Shown here one piece after another: positions 53,837 to 62,688 of a stretch of 64,000 bases of DNA. The notes under the pieces were generated by a model that was not told where the DNA came from, did not search any database, and was given only the letters and a program-made list of their open reading frames with translations. Position numbers and translations under genes: made by a program. Every line of letters starts with the position of its first letter. Positions within the stretch are counted from its first letter, which is position 1. Source of the DNA: Asaia bogorensis_B (GTDB lineage: Bacteria > Pseudomonadota > Alphaproteobacteria > Acetobacterales > Acetobacteraceae); NCBI RefSeq assembly GCF_900465315.1, contig NZ_UBIX01000005.1; one strand, given 5' to 3'.

Positions 53837-55246
53837 TTACCCGTGCGCAGCGACCAGGGAAGAAGAGTCGGTCGATGCAAACGCTGCCATACCATGACTG
53901 GACTGATCAAGGATCAGCGATACCGCATTGGCGCGGAGTGTTTCGTCATAAGTCGGGGCAGATACAGTCAGGGCCGACACACTGGTGTTATGCAATCGAA
54001 TGACTGCATCACTTCCATCATAAGACACAACAGCATCCGAACCGTCAGCCGTGACATGCAGCTTGGACAGATCAGTCATATTTGTGGCGACGATTCGACC
54101 GTTGGCACCAGTAAAATTGGCGACATCCAGTTTCCCAGACCCATTGAGGTCGACAATATTGGTTGTGTAGCCAGCGCCGTAAACCTCCGTGGCCTCGCCA
54201 GCCTTTACATTGACCGTGACATTCGTATTCGTATCGGCAGTGTAAGAAAGCGATTTGCCATTCGCGTTGACGAAGACGTTCTGGCCCTGATCCGAAGATC
54301 CCTTGAGAAGGCAGGAGGCGCCATTATTGAGGGTGATCGAACCCTCATCAGCGACAACCGATATGGCCGAATTGTCGGCCGTGAGATTTGAAGCATTACC
54401 TGTCAGGGTAAAACCATTCCATCCACGCGAATTCTGGATAAGGCCGTTTCCGAGAAGCGTCACATTGAGCGTATTGATATCGCAGCTATTGACGATCATA
54501 TCCTTGAACGTGCCGTTGGCAATAATATTCCCATAACCACTTGTATAGAGACTACCGCCGTCACCGAGGACGTTAGCTTTGGCGTTGTCTATATTCAATA
54601 TGGAATTTGCACCCTGCAGCGTGACGTTGCTATAGGCATAATATCCGGTATTTTGTATCTCACCGTAATTGGTTATGGTACAGAATATCCTATTGTAGTC
54701 GTTATTCGTGTTGTGAATGCTCAGGAAATTATAAGTTCCAACGACATTCAGGAGGCCGGTACCCTCGACGAAGGCATTACCGCCATACGAAACAACGTCC
54801 GCCGCTACTTTGGTGGGTGCATAGATGGCTTTTGTGACGCCAGAGTCTACAACTTCTTTTTCAAGAAAGAGGCTCCCCGGATGGGTCATGTCGTTGTTGG
54901 GCGAAATAGCTGTCCAGACCACACCATTGCTCAACTGGATTGATGCTACGGCGAAATTGTCTCCGGACGCGCTATACTTGTACTGATTCTTCAGGGTAAT
55001 GGTGTCATTACCCTGACCGCCACTATCGTCTGCAATCGAGAGTTCGACATCATAATTGCTGACAATTCGGAAAGTGATATCTTTAGCCGACACGTCCTCC
55101 GGCATGATAAGGAGGCTCTCTCCCCCCTCGATGCTGCTTCCTGACTGCGACTTGTCATAATAAATCTCGTTTTCTTGTGTGGAATCCAACACTTTCGCCT
55201 CCATTTCTATGAGAGTAAGATTTATACTTGTGTTTATTGAAATCAC
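53837..55246 (-). CDS. Beta-rich surface protein, unrecognised
   Basis: A protein of up to 469 residues rich in Asn, Ser, Thr, Gly and Val, with almost no cysteines and many short beta-forming stretches (NVTLQGANSILNIDNAKAN, SLYTSGYGNIIANGTF). A DDSGGQGNDTITL segment near residue 95 recalls calcium-binding or T1SS substrates. There is no Sec signal peptide. Probably an exported adhesin or matrix protein. Start unclear: GTG 55246 has no ribosome site; GTG 55192, with GGAGG five bases ahead, would give 451 residues. Lower GC than the flanking housekeeping genes. It lies behind the polysaccharide genes on the same strand but has its own AT-rich upstream region. Confidence 0.65.
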   Translation of the reverse strand: MISINTSINLTLIEMEAKVLDSTQENEIYYDKSQSGSSIEGGESLLIMPEDVSAKDITFRIVSNYDVELSIADDSGGQGNDTITLKNQYKYSASGDNFAVASIQLSNGVVWTAISPNNDMTHPGSLFLEKEVVDSGVTKAIYAPTKVAADVVSYGGNAFVEGTGLLNVVGTYNFLSIHNTNNDYNRIFCTITNYGEIQNTGYYAYSNVTLQGANSILNIDNAKANVLGDGGSLYTSGYGNIIANGTFKDMIVNSCDINTLNVTLLGNGLIQNSRGWNGFTLTGNASNLTADNSAISVVADEGSITLNNGASCLLKGSSDQGQNVFVNANGKSLSYTADTNTNVTVNVKAGEATEVYGAGYTTNIVDLNGSGKLDVANFTGANGRIVATNMTDLSKLHVTADGSDAVVSYDGSDAVIRLHNTSVSALTVSAPTYDETLRANAVSLILDQSSHGMAAFASTDSSSLVAAHG

Positions 55247-55410
55247 GTTAATATTGTTTCGTGTTTATTTTGAATTTTCAATATCACAGTTCTGGCATCA
55301 GGACGGTGCAACCGACTAGAGGAATATTTCTGGCCTGGTTTGAAACACAGACAGGGTGAAGCCAGCAGTCTTATCCGCTCCCCTGGGCGACCACAGTGCC
55401 GCAAGGCGCT

Positions 55411-56361
55411 TCATAATTCACTGGAAGCGGCGCTGGTTGCCTGCTGCCATGCTCTCGCTAGAGGGATCTCGGCCCGAAGGCTTTCCTTCATCCAGAGCGA
55501 GGCTGTTGCCGCCGTAAGCCAGGTCTGTCTGGAACACGCAAAATACCTGACAGCCAGAACCGCACGCGCCGACAGGCTCCCCTCCCTGGCCGTCTCGAAA
55601 TACAAACGATCTGATTCCGGATTATCGGGGTCGTGAGTACTGAGCCAATCGGCAATCGTGACACCCGCCTCCATCATTCCCTGATGATATGCCCGATACA
55701 ACCACCGGACACCCTCCTCACTCTGCTCTTCCTGCACCAGAAGCAAACGACCCAGTAGCCATTGCGCTGCCGACAAACCGGCCTGTGCTGAGAAGCGCGC
55801 CAGGGTGATAGGATCACCACACTCATACCCATGGAGCGCCGCTACTGCGTAAGCGTAAGATGTCATCCGCCCTTGCGGGATCCGGCTTTTCAACCCAGCG
55901 ATTACGCTACTCGTTGTTGCTGAGCGCGGCAATTTGAGAAGCGAAATGACGTATTGCATCACGCACCAGTCGTCGCCGAGCTCAAGACCTTTCTCAAAAC
56001 TCAGCCGATACGACTCCGTATCGTCCAGCCCCAGACGGCTGAGAACAAGACATTTCTGTGTATGGGCATTCTGGACACCCATCTCGCAGCTGGTCGTTGC
56101 ATGCGACAAGGCCGTAGCAAGATCCGGCTCGAAAAGATCATAGGCGATACAGGCCGACCGCTTTTTCTCAAGGTGAAGGCAGGAGAGCAGATAATGGGCG
56201 TCCGCATGACCAAGAGCGAGCGCCCTTAATAACCAGTGCTGGGCTGCACATGGAGCCCAGGGAACAGGCTGACTGTAGAAGAATCGTCCAATCTCATAGG
56301 CAGCAATGCCACTACCCTGACGCGATTGTTCGAAAGCAGATTTCAGGTCGAATTCGTGCAC
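55411..56361 (-). CDS. Sel1/TPR-repeat protein
   Basis: A 316-residue helical repeat protein. Units such as HWLLRALALGHADAHYLLSCL and LSAAQWLLGRLLLVQEEQSEEGVRWLYRAY match the Sel1-like pattern. No signal peptide or membrane helix is evident, so it is probably cytoplasmic. Start is GTG 56361 without a Shine-Dalgarno. It follows the OpgH-family synthase by 99 AT-rich bases on the same strand. Sel1 proteins are often scaffolds or regulators in exopolysaccharide systems, as AlgK-type TPR proteins are in others; here that role is inferred from position. Confidence 0.75.
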   Translation of the reverse strand: MHEFDLKSAFEQSRQGSGIAAYEIGRFFYSQPVPWAPCAAQHWLLRALALGHADAHYLLSCLHLEKKRSACIAYDLFEPDLATALSHATTSCEMGVQNAHTQKCLVLSRLGLDDTESYRLSFEKGLELGDDWCVMQYVISLLKLPRSATTSSVIAGLKSRIPQGRMTSYAYAVAALHGYECGDPITLARFSAQAGLSAAQWLLGRLLLVQEEQSEEGVRWLYRAYHQGMMEAGVTIADWLSTHDPDNPESDRLYFETAREGSLSARAVLAVRYFACSRQTWLTAATASLWMKESLRAEIPLARAWQQATSAASSEL

Positions 56362-56460
56362 GTGTGAAACTTTGCCCGTTTGGAACTGCCCGATTTTAAA
56401 ATATAAGATATTAATACTTCACTATATCACTATGGACACGCCGCTGACGTTCATGTGCGA

Positions 56461-58659
56461 TCATCCCGCAGTCTTCGCGATGCCTCCCCCAGAAAGCATG
56501 TCGCAAAGTGCCAGATAATCATGACGGTTATAGAAGGCCGATATGAATCTGGACGGATCATGCGCGATATCACGAGGCCATTCCGAAAGCCGTGACGCAC
56601 GTGTAAAAGTGTAATGGACATGATGCCTGATGAAATCAGGATCTGCATATGCGTAACGGAGAGCATCCATCTCTGTTCGTAACGTTGAAATCTGGCTTTC
56701 CATATACGCTGTATGATCGTGCATACGCTGTATTATATCCGGTTCCTCCACCTCCTCTCGCGTCACGAAAAGCTTCCTGGTGAGAAACGAGGGCAGTCCT
56801 CTCGACGTGAGGCGGCAGATCACTGGACTGAATATCAGGGAGATGATCATCGGCGACGCCCATAAAAGACGGTCATCGAGAGAGAATCTAGGCGCTACTT
56901 CCGGAAGAATATCGGGATCATAAAAGAGGCTGTCGAGGTCGACAGGAATGTTCATGAACAACAGAAGGATACCGCAAAATATGGGGATAGCGAAGTTACG
57001 CAGGCACTCCGACCATGGCACCTGGTCATCGTCTCGATCCTGCGTTCCCCATTTCACTGGAATCGATTTCATGTACATCAGGAGAAAGCGTACAATAAAC
57101 ACCATCACAATGGGGGCGAAGAGAGCCGAAAATAGCGTGTCCAGCACGCAGGAACACAGCACGGCCAGCAATCCCCCATGATGCCGGAAGCTACGCGATG
57201 CGATGCAATGAACGATGCCAATCACACGCGGAAAGAACAGTAGCGTGACTGAAAAGAAGAGAAGATAACTCGTACCGAATTCATAATTTATCTGGTCGAT
57301 TGCAACGCCATTGCCGCCGATGAAACCCATCTGCATGATTGTCATGATCACAACGAACAGGGCCCAGAAAATCGAACTGAAATAGGCCATGAATCCGGAC
57401 ATCAGAAGATCGCGGTGAATATGTTTCAGCCCAAATCCCCAGGCCACGCGAATATTCTGGATATTACCCTGCATCCAGCGTCGTTCACGTATGAGGAACG
57501 CGATAATATTCGAGGGAATTTCCTCATAGCTTCCCATGATCTCCGGAATAAACCACACGTCAAAGCCATGCTTTGACATCAACGCAGCTTCCACCAGGTC
57601 ATGACTGATCGGTTTACCGCCCCAGGGTGGCAAACCCTCCAGTTTTGGCAAGATACAATAATCGACGAAGGGCGCCACACGTATGATCGCGTTATGGCCT
57701 ATATAGAACGAGTCACTAAGGTGATAATGTTTGATCGCCTTGAAAAACGGCGCTCCATATAACTGGCATGAAAACTGTAGCATCCGCCCGAATATGGACG
57801 TCCTCAGGATAGGAACAGGATTAGTCTGTATGATGCCAATCCTGTCATTACCCTCGCAAAGGAGGGACATACGATGTATGGCGTCTCCACTCATCAGAGA
57901 GTCCGCATCCATGACGACCATATATTTGAAATCGGACGAAAATCGACGCAGGAAATCCATCACGTTTCCCAGTTTTGCGTTCGAATTGATCGATCGCCAT
58001 CTGTAGGTCAGTTTAATATCGGGTCTGAGGCAACGCGCCTCGAAAACCGCTTTTTCCTCGCATACGCGCTTCAGAAATGGCCGACTGTCAGAAAGCACGA
58101 AGAATTCGTAATGGTCTTCCGTGCCTTTCATAACTCGAAGCTGATCCCACGTTGCCAGGATACTGCCAACGACACGTGAGGGATCCTCGTTGTAAACAGG
58201 GTACAGAATGGCAATACGCGTTTCGGGCAGAAGGGCCTCTGCCGGGACCGGATCCTTGTTACCCTTGTCTACAGCGTAAGCCAGAATATTGCCGAACAGC
58301 AATTTGAGCAGGCTGGTCGTGGCGTGATAGGTCAGAATAAAAAAAATAGCCGAAAACAGCAGACGTATCAGTTCGATCTCGATTGAGGAAACGATTGAGC
58401 GATAGCAGATGACCGTGGCGATCACCGATAGAAAAGCCGACAACACCACATTGAAAGAACGCCTGAAAGCGATCGTTCGCTGGTAACTCGTCGGCGTAAC
58501 AGCACCCAGTCGCGTGAGATCCATCAGTGATGACGTCTCGTTGGGGTCAACATGTGACCCGCCAATCGGGCGACGCCTACTGCCCGTACGACGGGACAGA
58601 TGCAAAGGCGGGTCGTCCGTAGCTGTGTTGGCCGGGGAACTGGACGTCCGTCTCATCAT
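56461..58659 (-). CDS. OpgH/MdoH-family membrane glucosyltransferase
   Basis: A 732-residue GT2 synthase. The catalytic domain has YPVYNEDP (153-160), VVMDADS (248-254), the acceptor-region GGKPISHDLVEAALMSKHG and RERRWMQGN (391-398), closely following OpgH, the enzyme that makes beta-1,2-glucan backbones from UDP-glucose. About eight hydrophobic helices flank it, two ahead (70-125) and the rest behind. The N-terminal ~45 residues are basic and Ser-rich. ATG 58659 overlaps the stop of the Wza-like gene by four bases. No opgG follows; instead capsule-type export genes precede it, so the product is probably an exported glucan rather than periplasmic OPG. Confidence 0.85.
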   Translation of the reverse strand: MMRRTSSSPANTATDDPPLHLSRRTGSRRRPIGGSHVDPNETSSLMDLTRLGAVTPTSYQRTIAFRRSFNVVLSAFLSVIATVICYRSIVSSIEIELIRLLFSAIFFILTYHATTSLLKLLFGNILAYAVDKGNKDPVPAEALLPETRIAILYPVYNEDPSRVVGSILATWDQLRVMKGTEDHYEFFVLSDSRPFLKRVCEEKAVFEARCLRPDIKLTYRWRSINSNAKLGNVMDFLRRFSSDFKYMVVMDADSLMSGDAIHRMSLLCEGNDRIGIIQTNPVPILRTSIFGRMLQFSCQLYGAPFFKAIKHYHLSDSFYIGHNAIIRVAPFVDYCILPKLEGLPPWGGKPISHDLVEAALMSKHGFDVWFIPEIMGSYEEIPSNIIAFLIRERRWMQGNIQNIRVAWGFGLKHIHRDLLMSGFMAYFSSIFWALFVVIMTIMQMGFIGGNGVAIDQINYEFGTSYLLFFSVTLLFFPRVIGIVHCIASRSFRHHGGLLAVLCSCVLDTLFSALFAPIVMVFIVRFLLMYMKSIPVKWGTQDRDDDQVPWSECLRNFAIPIFCGILLLFMNIPVDLDSLFYDPDILPEVAPRFSLDDRLLWASPMIISLIFSPVICRLTSRGLPSFLTRKLFVTREEVEEPDIIQRMHDHTAYMESQISTLRTEMDALRYAYADPDFIRHHVHYTFTRASRLSEWPRDIAHDPSRFISAFYNRHDYLALCDMLSGGGIAKTAG

Positions 58660-59753
58660 CTCATGACCGCTGCTGGAAGGGCGAGCTGGAAGGCGATGTT
58701 CATGACCCTCAGCCAAGGCACAATCCGGGCTTCGGGAGCATAGATCACGTCATCGTCCTTGACCGGAAGGGCCGCGGCCGTCGTGACGCCCGTTCCACTC
58801 TTGAAATCAATCCTCAGCACTCTGACTTCGTGATCGATACGCCTGAAGACGAAGAGATTCGTAATATCGGCATTATTCGCATTGAAGCCACCCGCACGAG
58901 CAACGACCTCCATGAGTGAAGGCGTATTCGGGAAGCTGTAAGTCCCGTTTTGCAGGATACCTCCGCCCATGACGGTTGCCCTGACAGATGGAATCCTTCT
59001 GACAACCAGGCGATCACCTGGTACGAGAGGAATATGATCCCGAAGCGCCGTATCGTAAGGTATGCTGTAGGTCGCACCATCACGAACGATATTGACGAGG
59101 ATACGGGTCTCGTTGTTTTTCTTCGAGCTTTCCTGCTCACCACCATCGGTCAAGGTTAGGGCTGTCGCAAGATCCACGCCGCCGGGCTGCCACGCCAGCA
59201 CTTTGGGGTTGGACACATCTCCTGCAACCGCAATACCGTTGCGCCCGTTGCCCTGAACTGTCAGCAGCGCATAGGGACGGACAAACAGGCCAGCGTGATC
59301 ATAGGCGATCTGTATTGCCTGGCGTGCCGAGACAATACTCTGGCCGGACAAACGCATACGGCCAACATATGGAAGGTCGACACTCCCTGTCTCATCCACA
59401 ATATAAAGCCCAAGCTCCTTGATCTGAAAACCTTCCAGAACCTTGTCCTGACCTGTGGACGTGACTGTATCCGGTGTGAAATTGGAAATTTTCACATCGA
59501 TCTGGTCACCATTCTGTATAAGCGGCGTAAAGCGTCGGTATGAACGGCGGAGGGCCGTCAGGTTTTGCTGGTCCTTGTCCTCTCGCTCCTGCCGATCCGC
59601 AGCGTTCATTCGGGTCGCAGTCGCTTCATCGACATTGACCAGACGCCCCTGAAAGGACTTTACAACTGCCTCCCGGGATGGGCCCGACGTTGGCAAACTG
59701 CATCCGGACAGAAAGAGCGTGACAATACATATATACACATGAATACCGCGCAC
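58656..59753 (-). CDS. Polysaccharide export outer-membrane lipoprotein (Wza/KpsD-like)
   Basis: A 365-residue lipoprotein. The signal peptide ends in the lipobox LSGC near residue 18. The poly-export domain is seen in GDQIDVKISNFTPDTV and the lengthy segment with VDLPYVGRMRLSG; two SLBB-like regions follow (GIAVAGDVSNPKVLAW, GGILQNGTYSFPNTPSLMEVVARAGG). A hydrophobic C-terminal helix (WLRVMNIAFQLALPAAVM) could span the outer membrane as in Wza. Starts at GTG 59753 behind AAGGA, three bases after the KpsE-like gene. It should form the exit pore for the glycan. Confidence 0.9.
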   Translation of the reverse strand: MRGIHVYICIVTLFLSGCSLPTSGPSREAVVKSFQGRLVNVDEATATRMNAADRQEREDKDQQNLTALRRSYRRFTPLIQNGDQIDVKISNFTPDTVTSTGQDKVLEGFQIKELGLYIVDETGSVDLPYVGRMRLSGQSIVSARQAIQIAYDHAGLFVRPYALLTVQGNGRNGIAVAGDVSNPKVLAWQPGGVDLATALTLTDGGEQESSKKNNETRILVNIVRDGATYSIPYDTALRDHIPLVPGDRLVVRRIPSVRATVMGGGILQNGTYSFPNTPSLMEVVARAGGFNANNADITNLFVFRRIDHEVRVLRIDFKSGTGVTTAAALPVKDDDVIYAPEARIVPWLRVMNIAFQLALPAAVMR

Positions 59754-59756
59754 AGA

Positions 59757-60782
59757 TCAGTCCTTCACTATCCAATAAAGCACACTTATTACAATCAGGG
59801 TTATTATGAGTGATCTGACCCTATATGGCCCGAATTCCTGACTGAACCGCGCTGGCTCACTAAGGTAAGTAATTTTGTATCGGGGTATATACAGCTGACC
59901 GGTACTACTGATGTTCGGGCGGTCATACTGAACAAGCTGCTGTATGATTCCCTTCAGGTAGGCATCGCGGGTTACCTCCCGCGACAGAAGGTCCCTGTTC
60001 TCCGCCAACTCACGATCTACGCTACCCAGCTCTTTCCTGAGCCAGTCTAGCTGCAAGTTCAGCCCGCTCGCATTCGCGGCACCAACACCATAGTTCTTTT
60101 CCTTGAGAACATAGGCGAGCGTTGCGTCGCGCATTTTCTCCAGCAGATGTTCGCGCCGCAGGTAGATATTCGGCAGAATAGTCTGAGCCAGTGTCTGGAA
60201 ATCAGCGTGATGCGCATCCTCGTAAGTGGAAAGCTTCTTCTGATAATATGCGACGGCGTTATCCGCACGCATCTGGTATAACGCATCTTCTTCCCGGGAG
60301 CGGGCAAGAAGGTATCTCTCCGCGCCCCCCATGATCTCCCGTAGGACGTCATAGGAAACGCCAGGATCGAAACTTGATAACGCGATACCTGTGCTCTCTG
60401 GACTCTCGGTGATCTTCAGGGATTTTCTGAAATGCTGCCAACGACGCCAGTCACCCTCTGCGTGCAATGAGCCCAGATGAAATAGCCGGATGAACCAGTT
60501 TTTCTCAGAGTATAGTCCTGGTTGGACGCCATTTTTCTCGATCAACCAGAAAGGCGCTTCCGATCTCAGCCAGGCATTGATTATTGCACGCCCATCAGCC
60601 GATATAACGTAATGCTCATCAGATGACGTGCCCGAAATCGGGCTCGCCATATCCCCTCGCCTCTCCTGAACAATAATGTCGGCTTGGGAAAGATATCTCG
60701 GTGACGAGATAAAAAACCAATACATAACACACATCAATATCGATGCGTAATATATTCTCTTTTTTATATTTGCGGACATCAC
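59757..60782 (-). CDS. Capsule export inner-membrane protein (KpsE/CtrB-like)
   Basis: A 341-residue protein with a transmembrane helix at each end (about 11-28 and 323-339) and a long periplasmic part with predicted coiled coil (about 180-260, for example LREHLLEKMRDATL-like heptads and GSVDRELAENRDLLSREV). This layout is that of KpsE/CtrB/Wzz-type polysaccharide co-polymerases without a tyrosine-kinase domain. Several features of the N-terminal strand (SQADIIVQERRG) are typical. First gene of the polysaccharide operon; the long AT-rich region upstream should hold the promoter. No KpsM/KpsT ABC transporter is present. Confidence 0.82.
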   Translation of the reverse strand: MMSANIKKRIYYASILMCVMYWFFISSPRYLSQADIIVQERRGDMASPISGTSSDEHYVISADGRAIINAWLRSEAPFWLIEKNGVQPGLYSEKNWFIRLFHLGSLHAEGDWRRWQHFRKSLKITESPESTGIALSSFDPGVSYDVLREIMGGAERYLLARSREEDALYQMRADNAVAYYQKKLSTYEDAHHADFQTLAQTILPNIYLRREHLLEKMRDATLAYVLKEKNYGVGAANASGLNLQLDWLRKELGSVDRELAENRDLLSREVTRDAYLKGIIQQLVQYDRPNISSTGQLYIPRYKITYLSEPARFSQEFGPYRVRSLIITLIVISVLYWIVKD

Positions 60783-62214
60783 AGTATATTACCGTTGCTC
60801 GATGTACATTTATATGTACTATTATTATTTATAATCTTGGCTATCACACGAATGCGCTTCTTGTTGTGCGTGCCGGCGCGCGTTTCTTCCATGAGATAAC
60901 CAATCTATGTTTATTTTATATCAGTCGAGATGATATAATTATCAAAGATATTCACCACTTTTCCATGAAGGAGGATTGGCTTTTGTTATCCAAGGCGTTG
61001 ATTGTTTAGTAGGAAAAAACCAGATCTGGCGTTTAGATTTAACCAAACTTACAACGAAAATAAAACAACAAACAAATCCGCGTATATTACTAACTACACA
61101 TCGTTAGTTTTTTATTTATATTTGAGATTTTGATCATTATTGATCTCTCTATACGAATCGGAACGAATTTTTGACGATTTGTTCTTATATCCACCCCATA
61201 CAGAATGACAATCTCTTTGTTCAAAAGATGTCCTTACAAAGCCCGCACGCTCACACACCCGGTCGAACCCGCTTCGGGTACGCTTCCCGATGTTCTTGAT
61301 CGTTGGACATCAGCCCATAAGGGGACAGGGCGCGTCGTCCCGATGATCGCGTTGCGTCACCGGTCAGATACTATGTGCCTCACCGAAGCTGGACACGACG
61401 GGCTTGTGCCGCCGGATCGACGTTCGGACAGGCGCACTCTGCTCCCCGCTTTCTGCATAAAGAACAAGAATATGAAGTGCAGATTATCCGCCTGATCGAA
61501 GCATGCAGGTAACGCGCGAGCAGATCACCCGGAAAGGATACGTTTGTCAGATCGAGGCACGCCTCGTTTGTTTTTCAGGTCTAGCCCTGTCAGGCGCAGC
61601 GCTGAGGCATCGTTACACGCCACGACGCGCAGGGCGAAGAGCGCAAAACTTTTTGTGCATATCCGGGGTCCGTCAGATCTCAAGGATACTGTGGATCTAC
61701 ACAGCTTTTCATGATGAGCATGATGCGACCCTTGATTCGTGATGATGCGTTGCGCATCTGGCATCCATTGATCGAAATGCTGTGACCCAAAGGCAAAAAG
61801 TCGCCAATAGGGCCTGTTTCAAAAAGACCGGCGCAATTGGCAGATGCCTGGTCCTCCGCGCCAAGGCTTCTACAGCAGGGTCTGCCTGTTGGCCGACGAG
61901 CGCAGAAAAGCCCCGCCATTCGCTTTGGTGACGGAGCAGACGCACGAATTGCCGCGGGCCATGGCGCTTCTGAACGCGTTGCAAGCTACGTCACACACAG
62001 TGCCTCAGTGCTGCCAGCGCAGGGCAATGCGGTTTACAAGGATGATCCTGCCCGACACAGGCCTATCAGCAACACGTGGCGATCCCATAGCTCTGTAGAA
62101 GAAACAGCTTCAGACGGGTTATCTACGGGTGTGTGGGCCGGATGGATCGTCGATCTTCAGGTTCCTCGCAGGGCCTGAACCAGATTTCCATATCCGTATC
62201 AATGGGTCCTGAGG
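60783..62214. other. 1.4-kb region without a supportable gene
   Basis: The first ~420 bases are strongly AT-rich and probably contain the promoter of the polysaccharide operon. From about 61250 to 62180 GC rises to normal and several short open frames overlap on both strands (for example 61205-61495 plus, 61837-62178 plus, 61709-61984 minus), but none has a ribosome site plus recognisable similarity. Frames shift every 250-300 bases, as expected of decayed genes. I could not identify a transposase or an origin motif. Confidence 0.45.
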
Positions 62215-62688
62215 CTATAGACCAAGATCACTCAGCGACAGATGGTCATCAGGGCGACGGCCCTGCGGCCAGTGGAACAGCCGATCAGCGCTGTTGATGG
62301 CAAGATCATTGATCGACGCCATACGCTGCGCCATCAGGCCTTGTGCGTCGAAAACCCAGTTTTCGTTTCCGTATGAGCGAAACCACTGACCCGATGCATC
62401 ATGCCACTCATAGGCAAAACGCACGGCAATACGGTCATCCTGATACGCAAAGAGCTCCTTGATCAGCCGGTAATCGTGCTCGGCAGCCCATTTGCGTTCA
62501 AGGAACGCGACAATAGCCGGGCGCCCCTGCAGGAACTCATTGCGGTTACGCCACCGGCTCTCGACACTATAGGCCAGAGAGACCTGAGACGGGTTGCGGC
62601 CGTTCCATGCATCCTCGGCACGACGTACCTTCAACCGCGCCGTTTCTGCGGTAAAGGGAGGAGCCAGGGCCGCAGGGTCTTTGGTCAT
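62215..62688 (-). CDS. DUF1348, NTF2-like protein
   Basis: A 157-residue SnoaL/NTF2-fold protein of the DUF1348 type. AEDAWNGRNPSQVSLAYSVESRWRNRNEFLQGR and RFAYEWHDASGQWFRSYGNENWVFD are characteristic. The fold forms a cone with a small-molecule pocket; function is not established. ATG 62688 follows GGAAGG and overlaps the bioA stop by four bases, so it is translated with bioA. The longer frame is ignored. Confidence 0.88.
   Translation of the reverse strand: MTKDPAALAPPFTAETARLKVRRAEDAWNGRNPSQVSLAYSVESRWRNRNEFLQGRPAIVAFLERKWAAEHDYRLIKELFAYQDDRIAVRFAYEWHDASGQWFRSYGNENWVFDAQGLMAQRMASINDLAINSADRLFHWPQGRRPDDHLSLSDLGL

Noticed and set aside
61000..62150. Replication origin in the AT-rich region
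   Set aside because: Only loose DnaA-box-like words (TGTGGATCT, TTATCTACG) occur, without a cluster, and no dnaA, parA or hemE neighbours are present.
61680..62178. Transposase remnant
   Set aside because: Segments such as RHGPRQFVRLLRHQ looked suggestive, but no DDE motif, terminal repeats or target duplication could be found.
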